Positions 39,603 through 47,911 of a stretch of DNA of 64,000 nucleotides are shown here, in pieces; the first letter of the stretch is position 1, and each line of letters opens with the position of its first letter. A program made the translations under genes and the position numbers. This DNA is from Pelagibacteraceae bacterium AG-390-L03 (GTDB lineage Bacteria > Pseudomonadota > Alphaproteobacteria > Pelagibacterales > Pelagibacteraceae), in assembly GCA_003279685.1 (NCBI GenBank), contig QCHA01000003.1, positions 1 to 64,000 of the forward strand. The letters run 5' to 3'. The notes beneath the pieces were generated by a model. It was not told the origin of the DNA, did no database searches, and saw only the letters and a list, made by a program, of their open reading frames with translations.

Positions 39603-39920
39603 ATGATTAAAGAAATTAAATTTACCGATAATGCTCTAAAACAAATACAAAATTTGTTGTCTAAAAAAGACCAAGGTTCTTTTTTTAGAATCGCAATTAA
39701 AGGTGGCGGTTGTTCGGGTTTTCAATATGAATTTACATTTGAACAATCCAAAAATGAAGATGATCTAACATATAAAAATATTTTAATTGATAAAACCTCG
39801 GCTGATTTATTAAAAGATTCAGAAGTTGATTACGTTTCAGAACTAATTGGCGAGTCTTTTAAAATATCCAATCCACAGACTAAATCTTCATGTGGTTGTG
39901 GTGTTTCTTTTTCTCTTTAA
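39603..39920 (+). CDS. erpA: A-type iron-sulfur carrier, ErpA/HesB family
   Basis: A-type carriers deliver Fe-S clusters to apoproteins. The three ligand cysteines are C37 (GGGCSGF) and C97 and C99 (SCGCGVSF) near the end. Length is 105 residues. ErpA, IscA and SufA cannot be told apart with certainty from sequence alone, and no isc or suf genes are adjacent. Its TAA overlaps the xthA start as TAATG. Confidence 0.9.
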   Translation: MIKEIKFTDNALKQIQNLLSKKDQGSFFRIAIKGGGCSGFQYEFTFEQSKNEDDLTYKNILIDKTSADLLKDSEVDYVSELIGESFKISNPQTKSSCGCGVSFSL

Positions 39921-40696
39921 TGATTATATCTTCATGGAATGTAAATTCTGTAAGAGCTAGAATTGAGAATATCAAAAGCTATTTACTAAAATACAAGCCT
40001 GATGTTTTAATGATGCAAGAGATTAAAACTGAAGATGTTAATTTTCCTTATGATGATTTTTCAGTTATGGATTATGAGAGTCATGTTTTTGGTCAAAAAA
40101 GTTATAATGGTGTTGCAATTATTTCAAAAGCAAAATTAAAAAATATTAGAACAGATTTAATTAAAGATAAACTAAAACAATCTAGAATTATTTCTGCTGA
40201 AGTTGAATATAAAAAGAAGAATATTCAATTAATAAATATTTATACTCCAAACGGAAACCCTGTAGATACAGAAAAATATGATTATAAAAAAGATTGGATG
40301 GATCAATTAATTAAACAACTAAAATCATTATCTAAGAAAAATTCTAATATAATACTTGCAGGAGACTTCAATGTTATTCCAGCTGCTGAAGATGTGTACA
40401 ATGTTAAAAGTTTTGAAGATGATGCCTTATACCGTCTTGAAATTAGAAAAAAATTTCGAGAGATGTTAAATCTAGGCTTTAGTGATGTTTACAGGCATTT
40501 TAATGAAGATAAAGAAGGATATACATTCTGGGACTATATGAGAGGTGCTTGGCAAAAAAATAATGGTATGCGGATAGATCACTTTTTAGTCTCAAATTCT
40601 TTAATAGATTTAGTGAAAGATATAAATATTAATAAAGATCCTCGTGGAAGGGAAAAACCTTCAGATCACACACCTATTGAAATTAAATTAGCTTAA
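39920..40696 (+). CDS. xthA: Exodeoxyribonuclease III / AP endonuclease
   Basis: XthA nicks DNA at abasic sites. ISSWNVNSVRARI begins the EEP fold, MMQEIKT holds the metal-binding Glu, GDFNVIP the catalytic Asp/Asn and KPSDHTPIEI the terminal His. I chose the ATG at 39920, which gives 258 residues and a TAATG overlap with erpA; the longer in-frame start at 39890 adds ten residues inside erpA. The 3' end overlaps the convergent reductase gene by nine bases. Confidence 0.95.
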   Translation: MIISSWNVNSVRARIENIKSYLLKYKPDVLMMQEIKTEDVNFPYDDFSVMDYESHVFGQKSYNGVAIISKAKLKNIRTDLIKDKLKQSRIISAEVEYKKKNIQLINIYTPNGNPVDTEKYDYKKDWMDQLIKQLKSLSKKNSNIILAGDFNVIPAAEDVYNVKSFEDDALYRLEIRKKFREMLNLGFSDVYRHFNEDKEGYTFWDYMRGAWQKNNGMRIDHFLVSNSLIDLVKDININKDPRGREKPSDHTPIEIKLA

Positions 40697-41686
40697 AGAC
40701 TTAATTTTATTAACCAGTTCCTCATTGATATGTCTTGGTCCTGTATCTAGTCTGTTTTTATGTCTTCTTTCACCAGGTAATCTTACTTCACCCATTGATT
40801 TCATTTTTTCAAAAAATTCTTCAGCATGTTTTTGCCAACTAGTTCCAGCAGTTTTATCAGGACATATAGCTAGAATAAATTCACCACCACTTGGAGGACC
40901 ACCATCATTGTTATCTTTTGCAGCAGTTTGATAACTAAAATTATCACCAACTAAAGCACCAGCTAATAATTCAACCATCATCGCTATTGCAGAGCCTTTG
41001 TAGCCTCCAAAAGGTAATAAGACACCTCCATCAGCAATTTCACCAGGATCAGTTGTTTCTTTCCCGTCTTTTGTAAGTCCAGTTCCAAGTGGAACTTTGT
41101 GCCCTTCTCTCTTAGCAACTTGGACTTCACCCATTGCCATAGAAGCTGTTGCCATATCATAAACTACAGGAGTTTTACCTGGTCTAGGCCAAGCAAATGA
41201 AATTGGGTTTGTTCCAAATAAAGGTTTGATTGCACCTGCAGGAGCTACTGCTGGCTTATAAGAAGTACAAGCAAAAGCAACTAAACCCTCTTCAGCTAAT
41301 TTTTCTGTTTCAGGCCACATAGCAGCCATATGATGAGAATTGTTTATTGCTAAAACTGCAACACCATTTTCTTTTGCAGCGTTAGATAATTCTGGCAAAC
41401 CTTTACTTAATACTACTGGAGCTAAACAATTATTACCTTTAACTTTAATGACTGATGCTGAAACTTTATTAATTTCAGGTTTTCCTTTACCATTAATCTT
41501 TCCACTTTTAAGACCACTTACATATGCTGGCAATCTAAATAATCCATGAGACACAGATCCATCTCTTTCCGCATTTCTAATTAAATCAGATAATATAGAT
41601 GCTGTATCATCATCACATCCATTTGCTAATAAAGTTTTTTTAGCTAAATCAAAAATCTCATCTAATTTTAAAGAAACAGTGCTCAT
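40688..41686 (-). CDS. Ldh2-family oxidoreductase (DpkA-like)
   Basis: This 332-residue NAD(P)H-dependent enzyme belongs to the Ldh2/YlbC family that includes malate, ureidoglycolate and delta1-piperideine-2-carboxylate dehydrogenases. SHGLFRLPAY, NNSHHMAAMWPE (catalytic His region), FGTNPISFAWPR and LPFGGYKGSAIAMMVELLAG are the visible blocks, and overall they look closest to DpkA-type imino-acid reductases of proline/lysine metabolism. The substrate is uncertain. Its start shares a base with the stop of zur, so it is probably cotranscribed with the zinc regulator. Confidence 0.8.
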   Translation of the reverse strand: MSTVSLKLDEIFDLAKKTLLANGCDDDTASILSDLIRNAERDGSVSHGLFRLPAYVSGLKSGKINGKGKPEINKVSASVIKVKGNNCLAPVVLSKGLPELSNAAKENGVAVLAINNSHHMAAMWPETEKLAEEGLVAFACTSYKPAVAPAGAIKPLFGTNPISFAWPRPGKTPVVYDMATASMAMGEVQVAKREGHKVPLGTGLTKDGKETTDPGEIADGGVLLPFGGYKGSAIAMMVELLAGALVGDNFSYQTAAKDNNDGGPPSGGEFILAICPDKTAGTSWQKHAEEFFEKMKSMGEVRLPGERRHKNRLDTGPRHINEELVNKIKSLS

Positions 41687-42084
41687 TATTTTGATTTACA
41701 TTTTTTGCATAAACCAAAAAATTCTAAATTATATTTGTTGTATTTCATTCCAGCCTCATCAGTAAAATTTGATAAATATTTTGAGAGTTTAGTGTTACTT
41801 ATTTCGGAAACTTGTTCACAACTTTCACAAATTGAAAATGCAGTTGCTTTTGATATTTGACAACTAGAATTTTGACAAGCTATAAAAGCATTTCTACTCT
41901 CTATTTTATGAATTTTTCCTAATTCAACCAATTTATCTAATGCTCTATAAACTTGCAATGGTGCCTTAATTCCTTTTTTTTGAACATTAAAAAGAATTGA
42001 ATATGCTTTTAATGGTTCTGAAGAATTATGAATTATATCAAAAATAATTTGTTGGTTTTTTGAAAGATTTTGCTGTTTTTGCAT
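41686..42084 (-). CDS. zur: Fur-family zinc uptake regulator Zur
   Basis: This 132-residue Fur-family repressor has an N-terminal winged helix (to about residue 65) and cysteines that match the Zur structural zinc site, CESC at 86-89 and CKKC at 126-129, with more Cys at 70 and 75. Its position beside znuB, znuC and znuA and two matching palindromes in the znuC-znuA gap support Zur rather than Fur. It follows znuB by 20 bases. Confidence 0.9.
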   Translation of the reverse strand: MQKQQNLSKNQQIIFDIIHNSSEPLKAYSILFNVQKKGIKAPLQVYRALDKLVELGKIHKIESRNAFIACQNSSCQISKATAFSICESCEQVSEISNTKLSKYLSNFTDEAGMKYNKYNLEFFGLCKKCKSK

Positions 42085-42104
42085 TTTTAATTTTTAATAA
42101 TTTA

Positions 42105-42908
42105 TTAATTTTTTAACTTAATCGATTGCTTAATATTTAACAAAGACAATATAAACAAAGCTAGAGCAGCTACAATTATTGATGGTCCAGAAGATGTGTT
42201 AAATTCTAACGAAGAAAATAATCCTAATACTACAGATAATAATCCACCAATAACTGAGTAAAATACCATTTTTTGAGGACTATCTGAAATGTTTCGAGCC
42301 ATGGCTGCTGGAATAATTAACATTCCAGTAATCAATAACAATCCTACCATTTTAATTGATATTGCAATAACTGCTGCCATTAAAATAGTAAATATAGCTT
42401 TTGCTCTATCAGGATTTAATCCTTCAGCTTCTGCTAATTCATAATTTACAGTTGAGGCAAATAAAGGTTTCCAAATTAATTTAAGCACTATTAAAATGAT
42501 CGCTCCACCAGTCCATATTGTAAAAATATCATTAGTATTTACTGCTAGTATATCACCAAACAATAATCCCATAATATCAAATCTAATAAATGTTAAAAAA
42601 CCAATTACTACTAACCCAACAGCAAGTGAAGAGTGTGCTAGCAACCCTAGTAAGGCATCTCCTGGTAAGTTAGTTTTTTTTTGAAGTTGAATTAATATTA
42701 GCGCGATAACTGATGAAATTAAAAATACAGAAAGAGCAATATTTAAATCAAAACTATATGCCATTGTAACACCAAGTAGTGCTGAGTGGGCAAGTGTATC
42801 ACCAAAATAAGATAATCTTCTCCAAACTACAAAACAACCAAGTGGTCCTGTAACCAATGCAATTCCAATTCCAGCTACTAGTGCTCTTATAAAAAAATCA
42901 TCAAACAT
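42105..42908 (-). CDS. znuB: Zinc ABC transporter permease ZnuB
   Basis: The permease of the high-affinity zinc importer has about eight hydrophobic segments in 267 residues and the family pattern GPLGCFVVWRRLSYFGDTLAHSALLG near the N-terminus, typical of ABC-3 metal permeases. It directly abuts znuC with no intergenic base. Confidence 0.94.
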   Translation of the reverse strand: MFDDFFIRALVAGIGIALVTGPLGCFVVWRRLSYFGDTLAHSALLGVTMAYSFDLNIALSVFLISSVIALILIQLQKKTNLPGDALLGLLAHSSLAVGLVVIGFLTFIRFDIMGLLFGDILAVNTNDIFTIWTGGAIILIVLKLIWKPLFASTVNYELAEAEGLNPDRAKAIFTILMAAVIAISIKMVGLLLITGMLIIPAAMARNISDSPQKMVFYSVIGGLLSVVLGLFSSLEFNTSSGPSIIVAALALFILSLLNIKQSIKLKN

Positions 42909-43652
42909 TTAATTTTTCTTTATATCTCCTTCATGAGAATGTTCATGATCATGTTTGTGTTCATAAACTGAAAGAATTTGAGAAGCCTGTTCTCCAAATA
43001 ATGTTTTATATTCATTGTTTTTTGCAACATCAATTGGTGAACCAGAACAGCAAACGTGTCCATTTAAACAAACAACATGATCTGTAGCAGTCATAACTGT
43101 ATGAAGATCATGAGATATTAATAAAATTCCGCAATTTAAAGTATCTGAAATCTTTTTGATTAATTCGTATAAGGCAATTTCTCCTGTATAATCAACACCC
43201 TGAACAGGTTCATCTAATACTAATAGTTCTGGTTTTTTAGAAATAGCTCTAGCAAGTAAAACTCTTTGAAATTCTCCACCAGACAAATTTCCTAAATTTT
43301 TATTCTTAAGATGCATTACACCAGTTAATGATAACGCTTCATTGATTTCATTGTCTTTAATACTTTCAGTTAAAACCATAAAATCATTAACTCTTAAAGG
43401 TAGTGTCCAATCTATTGAAATTTTTTGAGGCACATATCCAACTTTATTTGTGTATTTTTCAACACTTCCCTCAATATTTTTATAAATACCTAAAGCAATT
43501 TTAGCAGTAGTACTTTTTCCAGATCCATTTGGGCCAATAAGAGTTACAATTTTTCCTTTTTCAACATTTAAAGATACACCTTCAACGAGCCATTTTCCGT
43601 TTTGACGAAAACCTGCATTATTTAATTTAACTAATGTATTTTGTGAGTTCAT
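42909..43652 (-). CDS. znuC: Zinc ABC transporter ATPase ZnuC
   Basis: The ATPase subunit has Walker A GPNGSGKST near residue 39, the Q-loop in VGYVPQKIS, signature LSGGEFQRV near 124 and Walker B LLVLDEPVQG near 143. The tail ends in a short His-rich stretch (HKHDHEHSHEG), which may bind zinc. Length is 247 residues. It starts inside the Zur-controlled divergent gap. Confidence 0.95.
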   Translation of the reverse strand: MNSQNTLVKLNNAGFRQNGKWLVEGVSLNVEKGKIVTLIGPNGSGKSTTAKIALGIYKNIEGSVEKYTNKVGYVPQKISIDWTLPLRVNDFMVLTESIKDNEINEALSLTGVMHLKNKNLGNLSGGEFQRVLLARAISKKPELLVLDEPVQGVDYTGEIALYELIKKISDTLNCGILLISHDLHTVMTATDHVVCLNGHVCCSGSPIDVAKNNEYKTLFGEQASQILSVYEHKHDHEHSHEGDIKKN

Positions 43653-43672
43653 TTTATCGCTTGACTTATAAA

Positions 43673-43687
43673 TGTTATATTATTACA
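43673..43687. promoter_or_regulatory. Zur-box-like palindrome 1
   Basis: TGTTATATTATTACA is a 15-base near-palindrome (TGTTATA, T, TATTACA; one mismatch) in the gap between the divergent znuC and znuA. It matches the alphaproteobacterial Zur operator pattern TGTTATANTATAACA. Confidence 0.75.
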
Positions 43688-43690
43688 TAC

Positions 43691-43705
43691 TGTTATATTA
43701 TAACA
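43691..43705. promoter_or_regulatory. Zur-box-like palindrome 2
   Basis: TGTTATATTATAACA is a perfect palindrome around a central T. It lies 18 bases centre to centre from the first box and 20 bases before znuA. Two boxes with this spacing could let a Zur dimer pair control both divergent transcripts. Confidence 0.85.
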
Positions 43706-43724
43706 ACCAATTAAATTACTTATT

Positions 43725-44768
43725 ATGAAAAATATCAAAAAAATTCCACTAATATTATCAATCTTATCAGTTTTGACTTTCTTTACACCAGTAAATGCAG
43801 AAGTAAAAGTAGTTACATCAATTAAACCATTACATTCATTGGCTAGTTATTTAATGGATGGTGTAGCAAAACCTGATCTAATAGTAGATGGATACGCATC
43901 TCCTCATGGATTTGCAATGAAACCATCTCATGCAAAAATGTTACAAAATGCTGACCTTATATTTTGGGTAGGTGAAGATTTAGAAAGTTTTTTAGAAAAA
44001 CCATTAAGTTCAATTGCTAAGAAAGCTGAGAAGATCGAATTAATGGAAACAAAAGGATTACAAGTTTTAAAATTCAGAGAAAGAAATATTTTTGATGAAC
44101 ATGATGATCATGACGATCATGATGACCACGACCACGATGGACATGCTAAAAAAAAGAAAGATGATCATGACGACCACGATCATGATGGACATGCTAAAAA
44201 GAAAGATGGACACGATGATCACGACGATCATGACGGACATGACGATCATGAAGGACATGCACATGGTGAATTCGATCCACACATTTGGTTAGATCCAATT
44301 AATGCAAAAGTAATATTAAATGAAATGGTTGAGCATTTAATTGAAAATGATCCAAAAAATGAAGCTAAATATAAAAGTAATTTAGATAAAGCTTTAAAAG
44401 ATATCGATAAACTGACAATTGATGTAATGACTGAATTAAGTAGCAGTGTTTCTTCAATCGTATTTCATGATGCTTATCAATATTTTGAGAAAAGATTTAA
44501 CGTAAACATTTTGGGTGCTTTTACAGTTAATACTGATGTAATGCCTGGTGCAGAACAATTAGCTGAAATTAGAGAAATAATTGAGCACGATAAAGTTGCT
44601 TGTGTATTCTCTGAGCCTCAGTTTAATCCTGATATTATCAAGGCAGTTGCTAAGGATATGAATATAAAAACTGGTGTTGTAGACCCTCTAGGAGCTACTT
44701 TAAATCCAGGTAAAGATTTATATTTCGATCTTATAAAAAATATGTCTGCGTCATTTAAAGGTTGTTAA
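43725..44768 (+). CDS. znuA: Zinc ABC transporter substrate-binding protein ZnuA
   Basis: ZnuA captures periplasmic zinc. A signal peptide ends at VNAE (about residue 26), and the metal-site histidines are visible in SPHGF (near 64), DPHIWLDP (near 185) and FHDAY (near 248). Between about residues 125 and 181 it has a His/Asp loop with about 17 His in HDDHDD and HDGHAKKK units that repeat imperfectly. Such loops act as zinc scavengers or sensors. Length is 347 residues. Confidence 0.96.
   Translation: MKNIKKIPLILSILSVLTFFTPVNAEVKVVTSIKPLHSLASYLMDGVAKPDLIVDGYASPHGFAMKPSHAKMLQNADLIFWVGEDLESFLEKPLSSIAKKAEKIELMETKGLQVLKFRERNIFDEHDDHDDHDDHDHDGHAKKKKDDHDDHDHDGHAKKKDGHDDHDDHDGHDDHEGHAHGEFDPHIWLDPINAKVILNEMVEHLIENDPKNEAKYKSNLDKALKDIDKLTIDVMTELSSSVSSIVFHDAYQYFEKRFNVNILGAFTVNTDVMPGAEQLAEIREIIEHDKVACVFSEPQFNPDIIKAVAKDMNIKTGVVDPLGATLNPGKDLYFDLIKNMSASFKGC
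44098..44268 (+). repeat. Degenerate tandem repeat coding the ZnuA His/Asp loop
   Basis: The stretch consists of imperfect GATCATGAC / GACCACGAT-like units. A longer unit ending in GGACATGCTAAAAA occurs twice, at about 44138 and 44187. It encodes the His/Asp-rich loop, so expansions or contractions of codon triplets would change loop length without breaking the frame. It also causes spurious open frames on both strands. Confidence 0.8.
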
Positions 44769-44799
44769 TTTTAGATCATATTTCGATATAATATGAAAT

Positions 44800-45339
44800 A
44801 TGAAAATTAACAAAGGTGATAAGTTGGATGAAATTACTCTTCCTGATAAGGAGGGTAATACGTTTAATTTATCACAAACATTAGGTAAGAAAGTACTATT
44901 AACTTTTTATAGAATTGCTGGTTGTAGTTTCTGCAATTTAAGACTTAATGAAATTAATAATAGATTTGGTGAACTAGGAAAAAATTTCACACACGTTGGT
45001 ATTTTTCACTCTCCTGTTGATAATTTAAAATTTTATATGGATAAGCATAACGATCTTCCTTTTACAGTACTGGCAGATGAACAATTTAAATATTTTCAAA
45101 AATATGAAATAGAAAGATCTATGGCAAAAACATTGTATGCAATGTTATTTAAACCTCATAAAATCATACCTGCAATGATAAAGGGTTATATTCCAACTAG
45201 AATTAAAGGTCATTTAGACATAGCTGTGACTGATATCTTAATAAATGAGCAAGGTAATGTCGAAGAAGTTTATTATGCAAAGAAAGATATAGCAGATCAT
45301 TTTAAGTTTGAAAAAATTAAAGAATTTGCTTTAAGTTGA
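44800..45339 (+). CDS. Redoxin-domain (AhpC/TSA, PRXL2-like) protein
   Basis: This 179-residue thioredoxin-fold protein has LTFYRIAGCSFCNLRL with a C42-x2-C45 redox pair, followed by FHSPVDN and FTVLADE. It looks like the peroxiredoxin-like AhpC/TSA branch rather than a classical 2-Cys peroxiredoxin. A C-terminal DILINEQGNVEEVYYAK stretch is typical. There is no signal peptide. It stands alone after znuA, and its substrate is unknown. Confidence 0.75.
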   Translation: MKINKGDKLDEITLPDKEGNTFNLSQTLGKKVLLTFYRIAGCSFCNLRLNEINNRFGELGKNFTHVGIFHSPVDNLKFYMDKHNDLPFTVLADEQFKYFQKYEIERSMAKTLYAMLFKPHKIIPAMIKGYIPTRIKGHLDIAVTDILINEQGNVEEVYYAKKDIADHFKFEKIKEFALS

Positions 45340-45352
45340 TTTGAGAATTAAC

Positions 45353-46792
45353 TTATTCTACTATTAAGGTATCTTTAGAACCACCACCTTGTGAACTGTT
45401 TACAACGGTACTGCCTTTTTTAAGGGCTACCCTTGTAAGTCCACCTGTTGTTACATAATTAGTTTTTCCACTTAGGACGAATGGTCTAAGATCTAAATGT
45501 CTTGGTTCAATATCTTTGTCTGTGATAGTTGGTGCTGTAGATAAAATTTCTAACGGTTGAGCAATATATTCACGTGGGTTTTTTTTAATTTTTTGAATTG
45601 TTTCTTCTTTTTCATTTGAGCTTGCTTTTGGACCAATTAATATACCGTAACCACCAGATGCATTTGCAGGTTTAACTACTAATTTTGAAATATTATCTAT
45701 CACATATTTTTTTTGAATATCTTCATGGCAAAGGTAAGTTTCAACTTGATTTAAAATTGGTTGCTCACCTAAATAGTATACGATCATCTTATTAACATAA
45801 GAATAAACAGCTTTGTCATCTGCAACACCTGTGCCAACAGCATTTATTATACCAACATTTTTTTTAAGCCAAGATTTAAATAAACCTGGGACACCTATTA
45901 CAGAGTCTTTATTAAAAGCTTTAGGATCTAAAAAATTATCATCTAATCTCCTATATATACAATCTACTTTTAATGGCCCCTTAACAGTTTTCATGTAAAC
46001 GTAATCATTTTCAACAAATAGATCTTTGCCCTCAACTAAGGCAACACCCATTTGTTCTGCTAAAAATGAATGTTCAAAGTACGCAGAGTTATAAATACCT
46101 GGTGTAAGAACTACCATGTGAGGATTTTGAGCTTTTTTAGGGATGCACTCAAGCATGCAATTGTAAAGTTTATTTGTATATTGATGAATGGAAGAAACTT
46201 TATACCTTGTAAATAACTCAGGAAAAACATCTCTCATAACCATTCTGTTTTCAAGCATGTAAGAAACTCCAGAAGGTACTCTTAAATTATCTTCTAAGAC
46301 TAAATATTCACCATTTTTATTTCGAATTAAATCAATACCTGAAATATTTGACCAAGCTTTATATTTAGGTGAAAAGCCCTCACATTCCTTAACATAATAT
46401 GGAGAATTAAAAATTAACTCTTTAGGTACAATTTTATCTTTAAAAATTTTCTTTTGATTATAAACGTCATCTATGAATAAGTTTAATGCTTTAACTCTTT
46501 GTTTTAATCCTTTAGAGACTTTATTCCATTGCGTCTTAGGAATTATTCTTGGAATTATATCTAAAGGCCATTTTTTTTCTTCAGCTCTATTATTAGCAGC
46601 ATATACTCTAAAATTAATACCTCTAGCACTTATGGTGCTTTGACAATTTTTTTCAATCTTTTGTAGTTTATTTTTTCCGTATCTTTCTAGTATACTCGAA
46701 ATTACTGAAGCATGTTTTCTAAGTTTTTTATCTTTAGTAAAATAACCATCGTATGCTTCTTTAGCATCATAATTTTTCCATAATTTATTCAC
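45353..46792 (-). CDS. Circularly permuted ATP-grasp protein (DUF404/DUF407 type)
   Basis: This 479-residue protein belongs to the circularly permuted ATP-grasp family, which is linked by genomic context to peptide-like modification and to the Anbu proteasome homologue. Visible blocks are RVPSGVSYMLENRMVMRD, VVLTPGIYNSAYFEH, YRRLDDNFLDP, NAVGTGVADDKAVYSYV and VVKPANASGGYGILIGP, the last being the ATP-binding loop region. It is divergent from the Anbu gene across a 105-base gap. The usual alpha-E (DUF403) and transglutaminase partners are not adjacent. Confidence 0.88.
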   Translation of the reverse strand: MNKLWKNYDAKEAYDGYFTKDKKLRKHASVISSILERYGKNKLQKIEKNCQSTISARGINFRVYAANNRAEEKKWPLDIIPRIIPKTQWNKVSKGLKQRVKALNLFIDDVYNQKKIFKDKIVPKELIFNSPYYVKECEGFSPKYKAWSNISGIDLIRNKNGEYLVLEDNLRVPSGVSYMLENRMVMRDVFPELFTRYKVSSIHQYTNKLYNCMLECIPKKAQNPHMVVLTPGIYNSAYFEHSFLAEQMGVALVEGKDLFVENDYVYMKTVKGPLKVDCIYRRLDDNFLDPKAFNKDSVIGVPGLFKSWLKKNVGIINAVGTGVADDKAVYSYVNKMIVYYLGEQPILNQVETYLCHEDIQKKYVIDNISKLVVKPANASGGYGILIGPKASSNEKEETIQKIKKNPREYIAQPLEILSTAPTITDKDIEPRHLDLRPFVLSGKTNYVTTGGLTRVALKKGSTVVNSSQGGGSKDTLIVE

Positions 46793-46881
46793 AGTTAATT
46801 TTTTATTAATTGAAATGATTAATCAAATGCATATTTGGGATATCTACTATGCTTTAATTTAGTTATTAGTTAAAACTTAAA

Positions 46882-46887
46882 TATAAT
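46882..46887 (+). promoter_or_regulatory. Candidate -10 box for the Anbu gene
   Basis: TATAAT matches the sigma70 -10 consensus exactly and lies 10 bases before the Anbu start codon. TTAGTT at 46859-46864, 17 bases upstream, is a weak -35. The resulting leader would be very short. Confidence 0.4.
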
Positions 46888-46897
46888 AAATAAGAGT

Positions 46898-47623
46898 ATG
46901 ACGTATTGTGTGGGGATCAAGGCCAGTAATGGCATAGTTTTTGCATCTGACTCTAGAACAAATGCTGGTTTAGATAACGTTAATATCTACTCAAAAATGT
47001 TTATTCATGATGTTGGTGATAGAACAATTATCATTGTTACGTCAGGAAATTTAGGAACCTCTCAAGCTGTTTATAATTCAATAAGAAAAGATTTAGATAG
47101 CACCTCTGGAATTATGAATTTAAATACCTGTTCTGATTTTGAGCAAATAGCTTCATATATTGGATCATTAAACATAGAACATTCTTCGCCAAAGGGTATT
47201 AACACAGATACGGTTTTACTTGGATCTACATTTATTGTTGGGGGTCAAATTAGAGGTCAACCACTTGAGCTATACCTAGTTTATTCTCAAGGTAATTATA
47301 TAAGACCCGCAGACAGTAAGCCCTACTTAGTTATAGGTGAAGTTAAATATGGAAAACCAATTTTAGATAGAGTTATAAAACCAGATGTCTCTATTGGAGA
47401 TGCATCACGATGTGCACTTATATCAATGGACTCAACTCTAAAGAGTGACCTAACTGTCGGTCCACCAATAGATTTAGCTGTTTATAAAAAAGATGAAAAT
47501 CAAATTGCGTCCCACAAATGCCTAAATATTACAGATGATGAATATTCAAAGGTTTGTAATAAGTGGTCTGATGGTATCTTTAAGATTTTTGACTCCTTTC
47601 CAAGATTTGATTGGGAAAGTTAA
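46898..47623 (+). CDS. Anbu-type proteasome-related peptidase
   Basis: This 241-residue Ntn-hydrolase belongs to the Anbu (ancestral beta subunit) branch between HslV and the 20S proteasome beta subunit. It begins MTYCVG, so removal of Met would expose the catalytic Thr, and continues with GIVFASDSRTNAGLDNV and TVLLGSTFIVGGQI. No cognate ATPase is encoded nearby. The divergent ATP-grasp gene is its usual genomic partner. The substrate of this system is not established. Confidence 0.9.
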   Translation: MTYCVGIKASNGIVFASDSRTNAGLDNVNIYSKMFIHDVGDRTIIIVTSGNLGTSQAVYNSIRKDLDSTSGIMNLNTCSDFEQIASYIGSLNIEHSSPKGINTDTVLLGSTFIVGGQIRGQPLELYLVYSQGNYIRPADSKPYLVIGEVKYGKPILDRVIKPDVSIGDASRCALISMDSTLKSDLTVGPPIDLAVYKKDENQIASHKCLNITDDEYSKVCNKWSDGIFKIFDSFPRFDWES

Positions 47624-47639
47624 ATTAAGAATTTAGTTT

Positions 47640-47684
47640 CCTCTATATTTGTAATAAATTCGTAACAAAAATTACATATAGAGG
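47640..47684 (+). promoter_or_regulatory. Leader hairpin occluding the ribosome binding site of the arsenic operon
   Basis: CCTCTATAT (47640-47648) pairs with ATATAGAGG (47676-47684), and GTAAT (47651-47655) pairs with ATTAC (47671-47675), across a two-base bulge and a 15-base loop. The Shine-Dalgarno sequence AGAGGAGA (47680-47687) is partly inside the 3' arm and three bases before the ATG at 47690. Formation of the stem would hide it. Alternatively the inverted repeat could be a DNA operator. Confidence 0.6.
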
Positions 47685-47689
47685 AGACT

Positions 47690-47911
47690 ATGTTTATTAA
47701 AAAATATCTAAAATGGATTAGTACAGCTCTTGTTTTAACAGGAATATTGTTAACTAATTTAAATATCTACCCTATTAATATCTACTTCCATGGACTTGGC
47801 GTTGTTGGATGGACGATAGCTGGTTTTATATCAAAAGATAAAGCTATTTTAACTAATTTTGGATTACAAATACCATTGTTTGTAATTGGAATTTATAAAA
47901 TTATTTTCTAA
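47690..47911 (+). CDS. Small two- or three-span membrane protein, first gene of the arsenic operon
   Basis: This 73-residue protein has hydrophobic segments at about residues 9-26, 32-48 and 56-72, and conserved-looking LNIYP and HGLGVVGWTIAGF stretches. I recall a similar uncharacterised family (possibly DUF6552) but cannot confirm it. A strong AGAGGAG ribosome site precedes the ATG. Its stop overlaps the arsC start (TAATG), so a related role is plausible. Function unknown. Confidence 0.75.
   Translation: MFIKKYLKWISTALVLTGILLTNLNIYPINIYFHGLGVVGWTIAGFISKDKAILTNFGLQIPLFVIGIYKIIF

Noticed and set aside
39890..39919. Ten-residue extension of XthA inside erpA
   Set aside because: The ATG at 39920 gives the standard family start and a TAATG coupling; the extension translates the erpA C-terminus out of frame.
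44098..44268. Repeated units that could suggest a CRISPR-like array
   Set aside because: Units are short, imperfect, in frame with znuA and without unique spacers.
44067..44292. Open frames on both strands with methionine/isoleucine- and valine-rich products overlapping znuA
   Set aside because: They are shadows of the GAT/CAT repeats that encode the His/Asp loop of ZnuA, which has clear family motifs on both sides.
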